A stretch of DNA of 64,000 bases from Gordius sp. MW1 (Eukaryota; Nematomorpha; Gordioida; Gordea; Gordiidae). The position numbers and the translations under genes are program-made. The notes under the pieces were generated by a model. It saw nothing but the letters and a program-made list of their open reading frames with translations, had not been told where the DNA came from and did not search any database. The stretch spans positions 6,206,501 to 6,270,500 of the forward strand of contig OZ038528.1 of assembly GCA_964036665.1 (NCBI GenBank), written 5' to 3'. Each line of letters begins with the position of its first letter. Position 1 is the first letter of the stretch. Positions 1 through 10,834 of this stretch are shown one piece after another.

Positions 1-270
1 TGAACTTTTTGACCGTCCGTTGGCTGCTGACCATTGAAAAAAATCACCATTGGCCAAAGTGTGAATCAAAAATTTTTTTTCGTTTTTTTTGACTCGTATG
101 TATTTATAGACCGTCTATTGTTACTGACCAATGGAAAAAAATGACCATTGACCAAATTGTGATTTGAAATTTTTTTTTCGTTTTTTAATCGTCTCTTATG
201 TATTTATATCCTTTTTCACCGTGTCCTGGCTACTGACCAATGAAAAAATTGACCAATGGCCAAATTATTT
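1..270 (+). repeat. minisatellite, about three 80-110 bp units
   Basis: Three imperfect units each read gaccgt...ctgaccaatg, an A tract, then gaccattggcc, starting near 10, 109 and 218. Each unit contains an internal inverted repeat (tgaccaatg against cattggcca). The same unit in reverse orientation forms the array at 62820-63290. No coding potential is visible. The array may continue left of the window. Confidence 0.75.
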
Positions 271-272
271 TT

Positions 273-400
273 AAGTATCTTTCTAATTATTTTTTAAAAT
301 AATAATGATATTAAATCAAAATTTAAACCATATGTATATTTTTCCATAAGGCAAAAGTAAATTCAAAAAAGCAATTAATTTTGTTTAGAAAAATTAAAAT
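273..400 (+). repeat. dispersed AT-rich repeat, second copy at 50305-50415
   Basis: The stretch from tttctaattattttttaaa to ccataaggcaaaagtaaa is nearly identical to 50305-50415 in the same orientation. It is a fragment of an unidentified dispersed repeat. It directly follows the minisatellite here but a GC-rich tract in the other copy. Confidence 0.7.
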
Positions 401-689
401 TCGCATTTTGTCAAAATTTTAATCAAAAAATTACATGTATATATAAACTTTTTATAACTGCTTTAAAGTCTTTGATGTAACATAACGATAATATTTTAAC
501 CATTTTAATTGTAATCGAAATCAGGAGGGCAATTATTATTATCACGTGGTCGATCATAGAGGCATATTTTTTATAATTATCCATCCTTCAATTAATTATT
601 TTATTATATTAAAGAAGAAATTGTGAATCGAAATTTTTAATTGCTATGCAATTTATTTTTTTCGTTTTTGAATTGGTATATTAAGTTAA

Positions 690-815
690 CATTGATAATT
701 ACCCTATGCCCTCTTCTAGAAGGGCCTATGCCTCTACTGATATGGGTCCCTGTGCCCCCCCCCCTACAAAAGTCTATGCCTCTACTGATGTGGGTTCGAA
801 TCCCGACGAGGGCAA
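690..815 (+). repeat. tRNA-like module with B-box, SINE-like
   Basis: A 7-base start tgccctc (703-709) pairs perfectly with gagggca near 804-810, as in a tRNA acceptor stem. The 3' part has a T-arm or B-box motif, gggttcgaatccc (790-802). The middle holds a direct duplication of ctatgcctctactgat and a C run, so it is longer than a tRNA and lacks a clear A-box. An inverted copy lies at 63340-63480. It is best read as a tRNA-derived repeat, not a functional tRNA gene. Confidence 0.5.
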
Positions 816-2393
816 ATCATATTTTTAGATGGTTACTAACTAAATGCATACAAAATTAATATATTGTTTTGTTACAAGTAAAGGCTAAAATTTCAAAATG
901 CTTCTCCCAAAATCACCCACCCCACATCTCTATGCCTACATGCCATCCTTTATGAACAGATAATTTTTTATCCTCTTACAATATATTTCTTTATCCAATA
1001 CATACCCCTATCTTACCCTCTTTTCAAAAGTTGTAACATAAAAAAATATTAAGTTACCGAAACAAAATGACTCCAAACCTACCATATAACCTACCATATA
1101 ATGTGAAAAGATGCTTGTTAAAATTCATATTAACAATATAGCTAAATATAAATACTTATTAAGTATTAATTATTATAACAAGCAATTTAAGGCCCTATTA
1201 GTAGGAAGCTTGATTCACGGCAAAAAAAAAATTTATTTCATCTATAATTTTACCGGCTGAATATAACCATAGTCTAAACTCTAAAGAAAAAAAATATATC
1301 ACCTAAACTCAAGTCTAAGGCAAATATTCGAAATTTAAACAAATACTATAAGATATTTTTGGTAAGTTATTGAAAAATTCATATTTTCACACTATACCTA
1401 TTAACTTTAATAATTTTTTGAAATATGGCATGGGTCACCCTTTGGGCCACCCTTAAAACCAACAACAAAATTATCTTGTCAAATTCTTTTAAGTTCATCC
1501 CGCCTTAATAATTATTATGTGATAAAAATTAAGAAATATAAAATTAATTTTTAAGAATAAGAAGCTATAAAAGCACTTTTCCTTCCATCCATCTATTTCT
1601 ACCGATCACTATGTCGCTGTCTCATCCTAGATATACGTCGTAAAACAACAAGCACGATTAGTTTTACATTTTTTATAACCCCAGATGTCATAATTTAAAT
1701 TATACCCTTCCTTAGGAATATGCTCTTTTTTTCTTAATTTTATAATTTCCGTGAATTTAAAATGATTAAAAATTTTGGCTGTTTTAGAAATTCTCAAATT
1801 TTTCGCGCAATTCTAAAGAAGTTAAGTAAGTAACTCTTTTTACAAAATAATATTGTTTTTACCCTTGCGTGTCTTTTCCCTTAGACTTAAATACTTTAAA
1901 TCAAATAAACAATTGCTTCAGTTTACACATTACTTTGATAATAGGAAATCTTAATTAATTAATATAGCGGTTTTAATTTATATTTGTGTTAAATATTGTT
2001 AAATATACATGTTAATTTGTTATTTTTTTTAAATTACGTTTTTCTTTAAAAAAATTTTAAGTCATTGAAAAAAATGATATAAAATTATCTTAAGATAAAT
2101 TGTGATTGATGTATTAACTATGGCAGGAGGGGTGTTTCTTTGAAAAATCATATTTTATTAATGTATTTCTAATGATTTTCTTCTAGAAATTGCTACGCAC
2201 ATATTAAATATCAGATGAGTTAATTTTTGTTTAAAAATTAGTGTCATTACTTATTTAAAATTCCCATTCTTATTTTAAATTTTAACTTTATTAATTATAG
2301 AAATTATTAGATATATTAGTTATCTTGTTCTCTTTGTTTCTATGTAACTCAATTTGTATTTAAGTAAAAAAAATAAAATGCTTTAAAGAAAAA
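816..2393. other. AT-rich intergenic, no gene seen
   Basis: This stretch of about 1.6 kb is AT-rich with many stops in all frames. I see no conserved motif, RNA gene or clear repeat in it. Confidence 0.6.
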
Positions 2394-2620
2394 ATGGGTG
2401 AAAAGGCAAACAATAGTGATTTTGATGGGAAAAGTTGGGATGAAAGACGTCACAAAGCATTTGCAAATGATAGAATGAAGGATGTTAATTTTTTGGTAAT
2501 TTAAAATCATTATAATTGCCATTGTACCCACTCAGTTTGAAGAAGGTGATAAAATTATTACGATTAAGGCATACAAGTTTATACTGTCTTTAAGCTCTTT
2601 AGTATTTTATCTGACATTTT
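2394..2620 (+). pseudogene. BTB/POZ-domain gene fragment (two exons)
   Basis: An ATG at 2394 opens an exon encoding MGEKANNSDFDGKSWDERRH and then a segment ending NDRMKDVNFL, which stops at a GT donor near 2496. A 40 bp intron ends in cactcag, and a second exon (from about 2536) reads FEEGDKIITIKAYKFILSLS and then SLVFYLTF. The order (aromatic residue, ND.M.DV.FLV, then AYKFIL..SS.VFY) matches the start of the BTB fold in BTBD1/2/3/6-type proteins, where the usual form is AHKFIL..GSSVFYAMF. Homology stops at about 2620 and the rest of the BTB, BACK and PHR regions is absent. It is most likely a gene fragment; it could be the 5' end of a gene whose next exon lies across a long intron, but I find none. 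Confidence 0.6.
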
Positions 2621-2834
2621 TAAATTAAATGTGTGCTTATTAATTTTTTTTAGAAATAAGCTTATTTTCAACTCCCACAAACTCTTCATCACCATTTATT
2701 AACACACAACTTCCCCAGTTGTTATGATTGCCCCTTAGTTGGTGCGAGATCGTTTTAATTCTATATAGATTTTTGTTTTTTGCCATCTCATTCGTTGTAA
2801 ATCAAATCAATTTTTTATAACTTCGATAGTTTTA

Positions 2835-3012
2835 CTCATGAGTGTAGTCAAGATTTAATTTAGGGGGGGGGGGGGGGCAGTAATGATTTAGGGAGGGGCG
2901 AATTAATGTTTTTGAAATTTTAGTCATAATTTTTTTAAATATTAATGTTTTTTAAATTTAGGGGGGGGGGCAGCTGCCACTTTATGCCTCCCCCTATGCC
3001 CTGGCTACGTAG
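2835..3012 (+). mobile_element. degenerate G-run MITE (hAT-like family)
   Basis: It begins gtgtagtcaaga, carries poly-G runs followed by cagtaatgattta, and ends ccccctatgccctggctacgtag. The ends resemble the ATGGGCGTAGCC ends of the better copies at 42884-43017 and 44331-44490. No clean target duplication can be read. Confidence 0.5.
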
Positions 3013-3507
3013 GGGGGAGGCTGGAATTTATTATCAATGTGTAATTTAATTTTTACACGTTAAAAAATATCTCATTTATATGAAAGAACCATGCATGTTC
3101 AATTACGAATAGCTTATAAATTCTCTAAACAAATAAGGTAAGCGTTGGATTTTGCAAGAACAAATTTTAAAATTTTACATTTCGTTTTTTTATGGAAAAC
3201 CGTTGATTTATTTATTAACGAAGGAATCAAGAGTGGATATTATTTAAGACTCTGTCCAAATTTGTGGTTCTAAATAGGTGTTCTTTTTCAGCAATGCTTA
3301 AAATTAATAGCTGAAGTGGTCGTGATACGGAGAGAAATATACGCACGCAGAGTCAACCCTCATTTGAATATTAACAAACCCATCCCATTATTTAGACTCG
3401 CGATAAATAGTTTTGTTTTTCGGTTATCATTAATGTTTTCTGTGAATAAACCATATGTTCCTTTCTTTATCGCTATAATATATGGTAGCACGAGTGGGGT
3501 CACCATA
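3013..3507. other. no gene recognised
   Basis: An open frame of 84 codons lies at 3316-3570, but it runs through the telomere-like tract into the antisense of a retroelement and shows no known motif. I see nothing else here. Confidence 0.5.
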
Positions 3508-3524
3508 TTAGGGTTAGGGTTTAG
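3508..3524 (+). repeat. telomere-like TTAGGG tract at a retroelement break
   Basis: The sequence is ttagggttagggtttag, about 2.5 TTAGGG units. It abuts the exact position where CsRn1 copy A stops matching copy B (agagaaaaacgc onward). Confidence 0.7.
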
Positions 3525-5081
3525 AGAAAAACGCTATTGGTGTAGTCTCTCCGGCCATTGTTTGTTGTAATACCGCACCGACTGCTGAAATAGAGGCGTC
3601 TGTTGTTAGTGTAATTTGGGTTTCTGGACTGGTATTCAAAAAATTTAGCTTGGTAAAATTGATTAGAGCGGATTTTGCGGTGTCGAAGGCTTCTTCCTGC
3701 AGTTTGTTGAACGCTATAGATTTTTGCGGATTCTTTAGTATGTCTGTCAACGGATTTAGGGTTTTAGCAATATTGGGCAGAAATCTTCGATAGAAGTTGA
3801 TCATGCCTAAGAATCTTCGGGGTTGTTTACATGAAACTGGCGTTGCAAAGTTTTTAATAGCCTCAATCTTCTCTGGTAACGGAATAATACCTGCGGCCGA
3901 AACTTTGTGACCCAGGAACTCTAATTCTCGCACTCCAAATTGACATTTTGCAGGGTTGATCCTGAGGTCGTACTTTTGGAGTCGTTGCAAGACGGTCTTT
4001 AGATGTACCTCGTGTTCCTCTTCTGAGCCGCTTGCTATAAGTACATCGTCTATGTACGCGTAGGCGTAATTCAGTCGCAAAACTTCGTCTATGAATCTTT
4101 GGAACGTTTGAGCTGCATTTTTTAGACCAAACGGCATCCTCGTGAATTCGTAAAGACCGAATGGTGTCGTCACGGCTGTTTTACAGATGTCGTCCGGCGC
4201 TACCGGAATGTGATGGTAGGCTCTAACTAAATCCAGCTTAGAAAAAATTGCTTTTCCGTGAAGGTTAGCTGTGAAGTCGTGAATGTGAGGAATTGGGTAC
4301 CTGTCTGGTACGGTGACTTTGTTCAAGGCTGTATAATCTCCACACGGACGCCAGTCACCTGATTTTTTAGCAGCCAAATGTATTGGTGCCGCCCAGTTGC
4401 TTTTAGATTTCCTTATGATTCCCAGTTCCAACATATATTCAAATTCTTTCTTAGCAACATTAAGTTTTTCAGCAGTAAGTCGCCTTGGACGTGCGTATTG
4501 TGCCGGCCCTTTTGTTGCTATGTGGTGAAAGATGTCGTTGGTTGAAATTTGTTGGGTGAAATTTAAAGGAGTTAGGAGTGATGGAAAGTTGTTGATCACA
4601 GATTCCAACTTAGAGTCCTGACTCGAGAGAGCTATGCGGATTCCTAACGTTTGATAATGGGTGGAAATTCTTGAGTCAGACCATCAATTAATCGCTGGTT
4701 TTTGACATCTACGATGATGTTGTATTGGTGCAAGAGGTCGGCTCCAATGATAGGGGTGTGTACCTCGGCGATCAAAAATAACCACTGTATTGGGCGTCTC
4801 AGACCTAGATTGATGGACAACATCTTTTGTCCATAGGTAGAGATATTGCTATTATTGGCCGCCTGCAATACTGGACCATTTGGTACCTTTGGTGAATTGA
4901 CGGGTCTTGGAATGATGGACACGTCAGCTCCTGTGTCAATCAAAAACTTATGTCCTGACGTAGGATCAATGATGTAGAATAGGCGACTTGGTTTATGACC
5001 GTTTCCGGAAGTCGCCTGAATGGAAAGGTCAGTTAGTTTTTTGACTGGGAGTTTGAGATAAATGCACATGGTTGTGTGCAT
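3523..5081 (-). pseudogene. pol: CsRn1 pol fragment: protease, RT, start of RNase H
   Basis: The protease segment (5081-4644) has the active-site motif [12 protein letters not shown] near 4926-4945. The reverse transcriptase (4608 downward) has the fingers motif [44 protein letters not shown], and the catalytic YIDD. RNase H begins with [17 protein letters not shown] and breaks off after TPIAFFS. Compared with copy B there is a short deletion after the protease (near 4645) that breaks the frame between protease and RT. It cannot make a full Pol because integrase is absent. Confidence 0.9.
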
Positions 5082-5856
5082 TTTTGAGCGTTACCCTTGA
5101 ACTTGTGGTGATACCAACAAATTTCTTTCCGACGGTGTCTTGATGTTGACCGTCATCTGCTTGAGGATCTCCAAACCTTTCTACTTTGTGGTGGCTGATT
5201 GACCAGCTGGTTTACTTTCAATTCCAACTGTGCGACCATTTTTACGAGTTCCTGGACTTCGTTTGTTTGGCTCATTTGAGGGCTTGCTATGGAAGCTACG
5301 CTGTTGGCCGTATATGTCTCGTAGATTTTGTCTGCCACCTCAGCCAACTGTGCCAGAGACTTTTCTTCTCCTACGCATGTTAAGATACCTGTTACCTCCC
5401 TTGGAAGTTTTTGTGTCCAAAGGGTTTTTAGAATTTTATCACTCATTTGATGTTCCCCAACAAGGCTCTTCAAATGCCTAAGCAATTGCGACGGTGTTTT
5501 GTCTCCTAAATATATGTCCTTGAACAGCTTGTCTATTCTTTTTGCTTCACTCTCACCCATTCTTTTGATTAAGGCTTGCTTTAACACCTCATAAGGGTTT
5601 TCATCTGGGATGTTAAGTATGCCACTTCTTCGGCTATTTTAACCGGGAGAGATTCTAAAAGGTAAGCATACTTGACTCTTTGTGATGTGATTTTCCTAGT
5701 GGAAAATATTGCGTCGACCTGAGCTATCCAGATTTGGATGTTTCTGAGGTGAAATGTAGGTAGCTTGATGTATACTGGTGATGTGTTTGCCGTGGTGGGA
5801 GTGTTGGATGCTGTCTCATTGTAGAGAGTTGAATTGTCAGACGATTGTGTATCCAT
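5047..5856 (-). pseudogene. gag: CsRn1 gag, disrupted
   Basis: ATG at 5856 starts MDTQSSDNST. The capsid-like part contains IWIAQVDAIFSTRKITSQ and GDKTPSQLLRHLKSL. The C-terminus has the unusual CHCC zinc finger (CWYHHKF...KC...C), a known mark of the CsRn1 clade. A short deletion near 5615 shifts the frame compared with copy B, and a TCA to TGA change near 5153 puts a stop before the zinc finger. Confidence 0.85.
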
Positions 5857-5862
5857 GTGGTA

Positions 5863-5980
5863 TTTTATTTAGGAGAATATGAATTTATTATTTAGAAGAA
5901 TATGAATTTTTAATTTGGGAGAATATGAATTTTTAATTTAGGAGAATATGAATTTTTAATTTAGGAGAATATGAATTTTT
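5863..5980 (-). repeat. 21-22 bp tandem repeat in CsRn1 leader
   Basis: Five copies of a unit ttaggagaatatgaattttta lie between the LTR and gag of copy A. The same array is present in copy B at 52380-52500, so it belongs to the element. The purine-rich end on the minus strand complements aaattcatattctcc. Confidence 0.8.
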
Positions 5981-6034
5981 AAGGGGGAGGGAGAAAAAAA
6001 AAATCAGCTCCCCCGAAAACACGGGGTCACCATT

Positions 6035-6217
6035 TATAGAAAAATATGTTCTCTACTTTAGCTTTATTTATAACCCAAAATAAAAATGATTCGAATTGAA
6101 TTTATTATAACAACAGGGTATCTCAAACGTTAATAATATGAACCGATGAAATTGGAGGAAGATAAAAACATATGTGTCTCGTCGACTTGCTACATTTTCA
6201 ATGTTTATGTCGCTACA
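6035..6217 (-). repeat. 5' LTR of CsRn1 copy A (183 bp)
   Basis: On the minus strand it starts TGTAGCGACATAAAC at 6217 and ends TTTCTATA at 6035, two bases before the primer-binding site. The matching LTR of copy B (52216-52328) ends CTCTACA and lacks 63 bp after TGTAGCGAC. Confidence 0.8.
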
Positions 6218-6281
6218 CCCTTACAATCCTAACATTTATCCTTATTGTGTGTGTAAAAATAAATACCTTACAACCTTAACA
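6218..6281 (+). repeat. LTR tail of a copy-C-type element
   Basis: This 64 bp matches the last part of the copy C LTR (read on the minus strand at 60833-60770), ending ACAACCTTAACA. Copy A therefore appears to sit inside an LTR of a C-type element. Confidence 0.75.
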
Positions 6282-6289
6282 CTAATCAT

Positions 6290-7080
6290 AAATATGTTCA
6301 TTTAGGTATTAATGGCCCAATATGTGTTCAAATATAAATGATTATTAGCATCTAACCATTTTGATGTAATGATATTTATTTAAAAAAATTTATATATTCA
6401 TTGTATTATATTACTAAGTTTGTTATATAAACTTAAGCAATAATTAAGTTGTAACTTTAAAATAAACAAGGAACAAAATATCTGAAAAGTACATCACATT
6501 TCTAATCAAAGTAAATATGTTCATTTAGGTATTGGTGTCCCAATATGTGTTCAGATATAAATATAACCATTTTGATGTAATGATATTTATTTAAATAAAA
6601 TTTTTATATCCATTGTATTATATTACTGTGTTTGTTATATAAACATAAGCAATAATTAAGTCATAACTTTAAAATAAACAAGGAACAAAATATCTGAAAA
6701 GTACATCACATTTCTTATCAAAGTAAATATGTTCATTTAGGTATTGGTGTCCCAATTGTGTTCAGATATAAATATAACCATTTTGATGTAATGATATTTA
6801 TTTACATTAAACTTTTATATCCATTGTATTATATTACTCTGTTTGTTTTATAAACATAAGCAATAATTAAGTCAAAACTTTAAAATAAACAGGAACAAAA
6901 TATCAAAAAAGTACATCACATTTCTAATCAAAGTAAATATGTTCATTTAGGTATTAGTGTCCCAATATGTGTTCAGATATAAATGATTATATAGCACCTC
7001 ATAACCATTTTGATGTAATAAATGATAATTATTTAAATTAAAAAAATATATATTACTGTGCTAAACTTAAGCAATAGTTA
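6290..7080 (+). repeat. tandem array, four units of about 213-218 bp
   Basis: Units start at aatatgttcatttaggtatt near 6293, 6511, 6724 and 6936 and share cccaatatgtgttcagatat, cattttgatgtaatgatatt and gtacatcacatttct. The last unit is incomplete. It looks like a short satellite array. Confidence 0.85.
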
Positions 7081-8204
7081 TCAATGGAAATTACATATTA
7101 TAAAACTAGGTCTCGAAATATAATTTCAATGATCTTTATCAAATCAAAAGACTTATTATAAATGAGCAAATAAAAAATAGCCATTAATATATATATTTAT
7201 ATATGTCATTAATTTTGATTTCTTTTGCTTACAAATTTAAAAATGGCTGTCAATCACGACATACGTCAATCAAAGTCAGATTGACAATTGAATCTGATCA
7301 TACTTGAATATAATAACCTGACACCGGTTCCCTTATACCTTCCATTCGGTCCGCAGTTGCCTTTTTAGCATCACCTCGGCTGGGCTTTTATTAGGCCTGG
7401 GGTATTTTGCAGATTTTTAGTTTTCCAAAAATCTTCTTAGATCCACCTAAATTGGTGTCATTGAAAGAAGCTTTAGTTAGAGGGACGAATAAAAAATACA
7501 AATGTACCTATTAATTATTTATTTAAAGTTAATTAGATCTCCAGATTTTATATAATAAAAATTCTGGACGAGATGATTTTACATCCGATCCAAAACAAAT
7601 TTATCTTCGATCTGATTTGAGAAAAACAAGCAAATTAAATAAAATAATTTGGGTTATATAAACACTTTGATACCCAGCCAGTATCAAAGTCAAGAAGAGG
7701 TCGAATCCAACAGCATTTATTAATCTTAGTAAATCTGAACCACCTAATGAATGCATCCATACCCTTATTAATACAAAAATTCTGATCATCCTTAAAACTA
7801 TACTATATCATCCTTATTAAATAAACTTTTTATCAAATTTAATGTATCACTACCGTCAGCGTCTTTTCAGGCTCGAAAAATTAATATTTAATGAAAAGCG
7901 ACGAGTTTATTAGATGATTATCTTGATTTAATGTCATATTGAAATCGATCTATACGAAAATTTGAATAAATTATAGTGATAAATGTTTTTATATTAAATC
8001 GCGAAAAAATTTAACTGATTAACCAAATGTAAATAGTTCCTATATAGGTAAGTAATTGGAATTGTACTCAGTTATTTTTTAAGAAAGTAACGATAATTAG
8101 TTATACATTTTTTTTAATTAAATTAAAACTGACTAGTTTCTGTGGAAAAGTAGCTTTAACAGATCTAATAAATTCAAGTAAAAAATTAAAGATAAAAAAT
8201 TAAA
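7081..8204. other. no gene recognised
   Basis: This 1.1 kb is AT-rich. A 62-codon minus-strand frame at 7601-7789 shows no recognisable motif. I see no repeat with a partner elsewhere in the window. Confidence 0.5.
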
Positions 8205-8284
8205 GTTCAAAACGTTTAAACAGTTTTAAAATTAGAAATAAATTAGTTATAGAAACATTGCAAAAGATTTTTTTGGGATATAAA
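8205..8284 (+). pseudogene. 5' flank of the duplicated Mos locus
   Basis: The stretch caaaacgttta...gttatagaaacattgcaaaagattt aligns with 46075-46130 upstream of the intact Mos gene. Alignment resumes after the LTR element at 11322, so this is the left end of the duplicated Mos upstream region. The last five bases (8280-8284, ATAAA) are the target duplication. Confidence 0.7.
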
Positions 8285-8768
8285 TATCGTATCCGGAGAT
8301 ACGAAGATGAAGATATCTTCCCACACACCCCCCCCTCCATCTCATCTTATTCAAAAGTTAAAGTTAAGAGTTCAACACACGGTACAACTCTTTTGATCTT
8401 ACACGTTGTACACTCATAGCGTAGACCATTATTCTTTTACATTTAATTTCTAGTACGCGTATGTTACCCCCCCCCCCCCCGACGCGCTTATACGTTTGTG
8501 TTATTTATTTCTTCCCATATATGATTGTTTATCAACATGAATACGGATGAGTGATTTGTAGTAAGGAGATTGGTACATTAATATAATTTTTCTTGTAATA
8601 AAATAGATTGGCGAAATGTAGAGCGGTAAAGTTATCTTTATTTAGTGGCTTTAAGCCCGGCCATCCCCCAATACGTCCCAATATTATTCCTGATGATGAT
8701 TCCCCCTTCCTTCAAACCTTTTTGTTTATAGTTTTTAAATTGCATTCCTAATTTCCAGGAATGCTATA
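8285..8768 (+). repeat. 5' LTR of TATCG/CGATA element copy 1
   Basis: The 484 bp LTR begins tatcgtatccggagatacg and ends ccaggaatgctata (one base different from the CGATA end of the other copies). It contains long C runs near 8327 and 8467. Confidence 0.85.
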
Positions 8769-8769
8769 T

Positions 8770-8787
8770 TGGTGTCAGAAGTGGGAT
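8770..8787 (+). promoter_or_regulatory. tRNA-Leu primer-binding site
   Basis: TGGTGTCAGAAGTGGGAT is complementary to the 3' end of tRNA-Leu, including CCA. Similarity continues into the T-arm (ctgaacccacgcc), so about 30 bases look tRNA-Leu derived. In copy 2 only the first nine bases survive. Confidence 0.75.
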
Positions 8788-8802
8788 CTGAACCCACGCC
8801 CT

Positions 8803-9595
8803 GGAGGGTTGCGGTCGCGTTTCAACTTTATGGTCAACGACAAATTCAAATCGATGTAGACGTTGAACGATGCAATTCGATACATACGTCCGAACAATGG
8901 ACAGTGGCAAAAATTCAAATCCGACGACCATGCTTAGAGGTCAACAATCAGGTCGGAGGAGGTTATCTTGAAGGGTATGGTGTTAAGCCTTACCTTAAAG
9001 ATCCATTTACGTATTTTCATTTTATTTATTTAAGAAAGATGCCAAAGAATTCGCGAGAAAATGATATGTATCATATGATAATATATATGTGACCAAAGAA
9101 AAAGTATATCCAATCCACATACGCGGATTGATATCTACCTCAATATTATTGCGCGTCGACAAATAGATCTTGTTAACTATTATATATCGCATAGCGATCA
9201 ATAGGGGGGAGAGGGACTACGCGTATACATTAATAAATATAGAGAGAGATGATGAGGGGGGTTTTGTGTGAGTATGTGGAAATACATACTGCCTCGCCAG
9301 CGCAGCTGGTCTTACTACGCATAATTAGTGAATGTGTATCATAAATTGCGCATGAGTTACGCCTGCACTTGCGAGACTGTGGTTGCGCATGCGCTGCACC
9401 TGCACGCAACCACAACACCATACCCTTCAAGATAACCTCCTCCGACCTGATTGTTGACCTCTAAGCATGGTCGTCGGATATGAATTTTTGCCGCTGTCCA
9501 TTGTTCGGACGTACGTATCGAATTGCATCGTTCAACGTCTTCATCGATTTGATTTTGTCGTTGACCATAAAGTTGAAACGCGACCGCAACCCTCC
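8803..9595. repeat. 182 bp inverted repeat (hairpin) inside LTR element copy 1
   Basis: The left arm 8803-8984 (ggagggttgcggtcgcgttt...) is the reverse complement of 9414-9595 with only a handful of mismatches. The loop is about 430 bp. Transcription through it would make a long double-stranded RNA stem. Confidence 0.9.
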
Positions 9596-10195
9596 AAGCT
9601 TGCTAGGGGGAGAGGGTTTTGTCAATGTATCGTTTTGTCAATGTATCCGAGCGTTGTTCGGGCGTTGTTGGGTTCGGGATAGGATACTTCACCCAGTTGT
9701 TTTCGTTAAATGTAACCCAAATTAGCTTTTTGATGATTTTCCCCAATAGAGCGAGACAGAAACATCTTTGCCACTCTAAGTCGTCTAGGCCGCTTCTCCA
9801 TAAGAGCCGCTAGCCTCTTCACCAAAGCTTACGATATTTCCATTAAATAATTGGTGACGTCGCTATACCACATATCAGCTATCGGCGCCGACATAGGCAC
9901 CAGCGATAGGAAACCAGGAATTATTCTACAAAACGAAAAAGGAAATAATTTATACAGAAAAATTAATTTGGAATTCAAATTGCCGCCCCCCCCCCCCTTT
10001 TTCTGAGTGGAATGGATAAAATTATTCGGATAAAATTATTTTAGGAACATCCCGTTTGCCATGAACAACCGTCACAGCGCAGGGATATTGGATAAAACTA
10101 TTCCAGTAAAACATTCGAACCACTTCGCCGGAACAAAAAGCAATCAAACCACGTACTAAAACAATCGAACCAATCCATGATTCGGAAATATTGAG

Positions 10196-10393
10196 AGACG
10201 GAGGAAGAAAACAATTCCTTCGAACAATTGGCTACCAAATTTAAACCGCAAACATAATTCAGTGGAAATTCCAATATGTCTGAGAACAGATGGCAGAATT
10301 CTTCGAACGAATGAAAATCCCGAAACTGATTTAAATCAAAATATCAATTATGCAGAATCAACCCTAACTAATTCTCAAGGCCTAAATTCTTGA
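10196..10393 (+). pseudogene. 65-codon C-terminal frame shared by both TATCG/CGATA copies
   Basis: The frame begins RRRKKTIPSNNWLPNLNRKH and ends NSQGLNS followed by TGA. Copy 2 carries the same frame on the minus strand (20125-19919) with only scattered replacements. It is basic at its start and polar later. Its place just before the 3' LTR suggests it is the tail of a lost polyprotein. I do not recognise a domain. Confidence 0.55.
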
Positions 10394-10834
10394 TGTGCCG
10401 CTAAAATATTATTGTAAGACAGAATTATACACTTGATTTATTTACATATATTAATTATATGAAAATTATATTGTTAACCAATTTAAACCCCCCTCCCCCG
10501 CAGTTTCTTTGACTATTATTTGACAGTCTGCGCGTGGGCAAGAAAGGATAATTTTCAAGATGGCATTTTACACTCTATATTAATTATAAGTTTTGTCAAG
10601 GCTGTTGCTAGGTGAGTCACAGAGCTGGAAGAAAATCCGTTAGCCATGACGTTGCCTTTTTATCACTGATTTTTACATATATCAGTCGTCGTGTGAGCAA
10701 AGGCCAGAGTCGGTATTCGATGCCAGATGTTTGAGACTTATAATGTTAATAACGCCGCCTTGAAAGTTGCTCTGAACTTTTAGAACTCTATCGGAAGTAC
10801 ATTAAGTCTTCGACTTTTAAATAAAAGGGAAAGG

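Larger units (their letters stand above)
3523..6217 (-). mobile_element. Ty3/Gypsy CsRn1-type retrotransposon, copy A (3'-truncated)
   Basis: Reading on the minus strand, the order is 5' LTR (6217-6035, TGTAGCG...), a primer-binding site TGGTGACCCCGTG, a short 21-bp repeat leader, gag, then pol through protease, reverse transcriptase and the first part of RNase H. It ends inside RNase H at 3523, so the integrase and 3' LTR are missing. It is closely related to copy B (52216-56580), which lies in the opposite orientation. The primer site resembles the 3' end of tRNA-Trp, the primer known for the CsRn1 clade. Confidence 0.9.

Noticed and set aside
790-802. A functional tRNA gene at the B-box gggttcgaatccc.
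   Set aside because: The structure is about 108 nt, has an internal duplication and a C run, and lacks a clear D-arm and anticodon arm. The second copy shows the same oddities, so it is a repeat.
3316-3570. An 84-codon frame as a small gene.
   Set aside because: It crosses the telomere-like junction into antisense retroelement sequence and has no motif.
7601-7789. A hydrophobic 62-codon minus frame that could be a mitochondrial insertion.
   Set aside because: No recognisable mitochondrial protein motif and no neighbouring mitochondrial sequence.
8769-9092. A 107-codon frame after the tRNA-Leu primer site as an LTR-element gene.
   Set aside because: Most of it is one arm of the 182 bp inverted repeat and reads through the primer site. 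No motif, and it is absent from copy 2.
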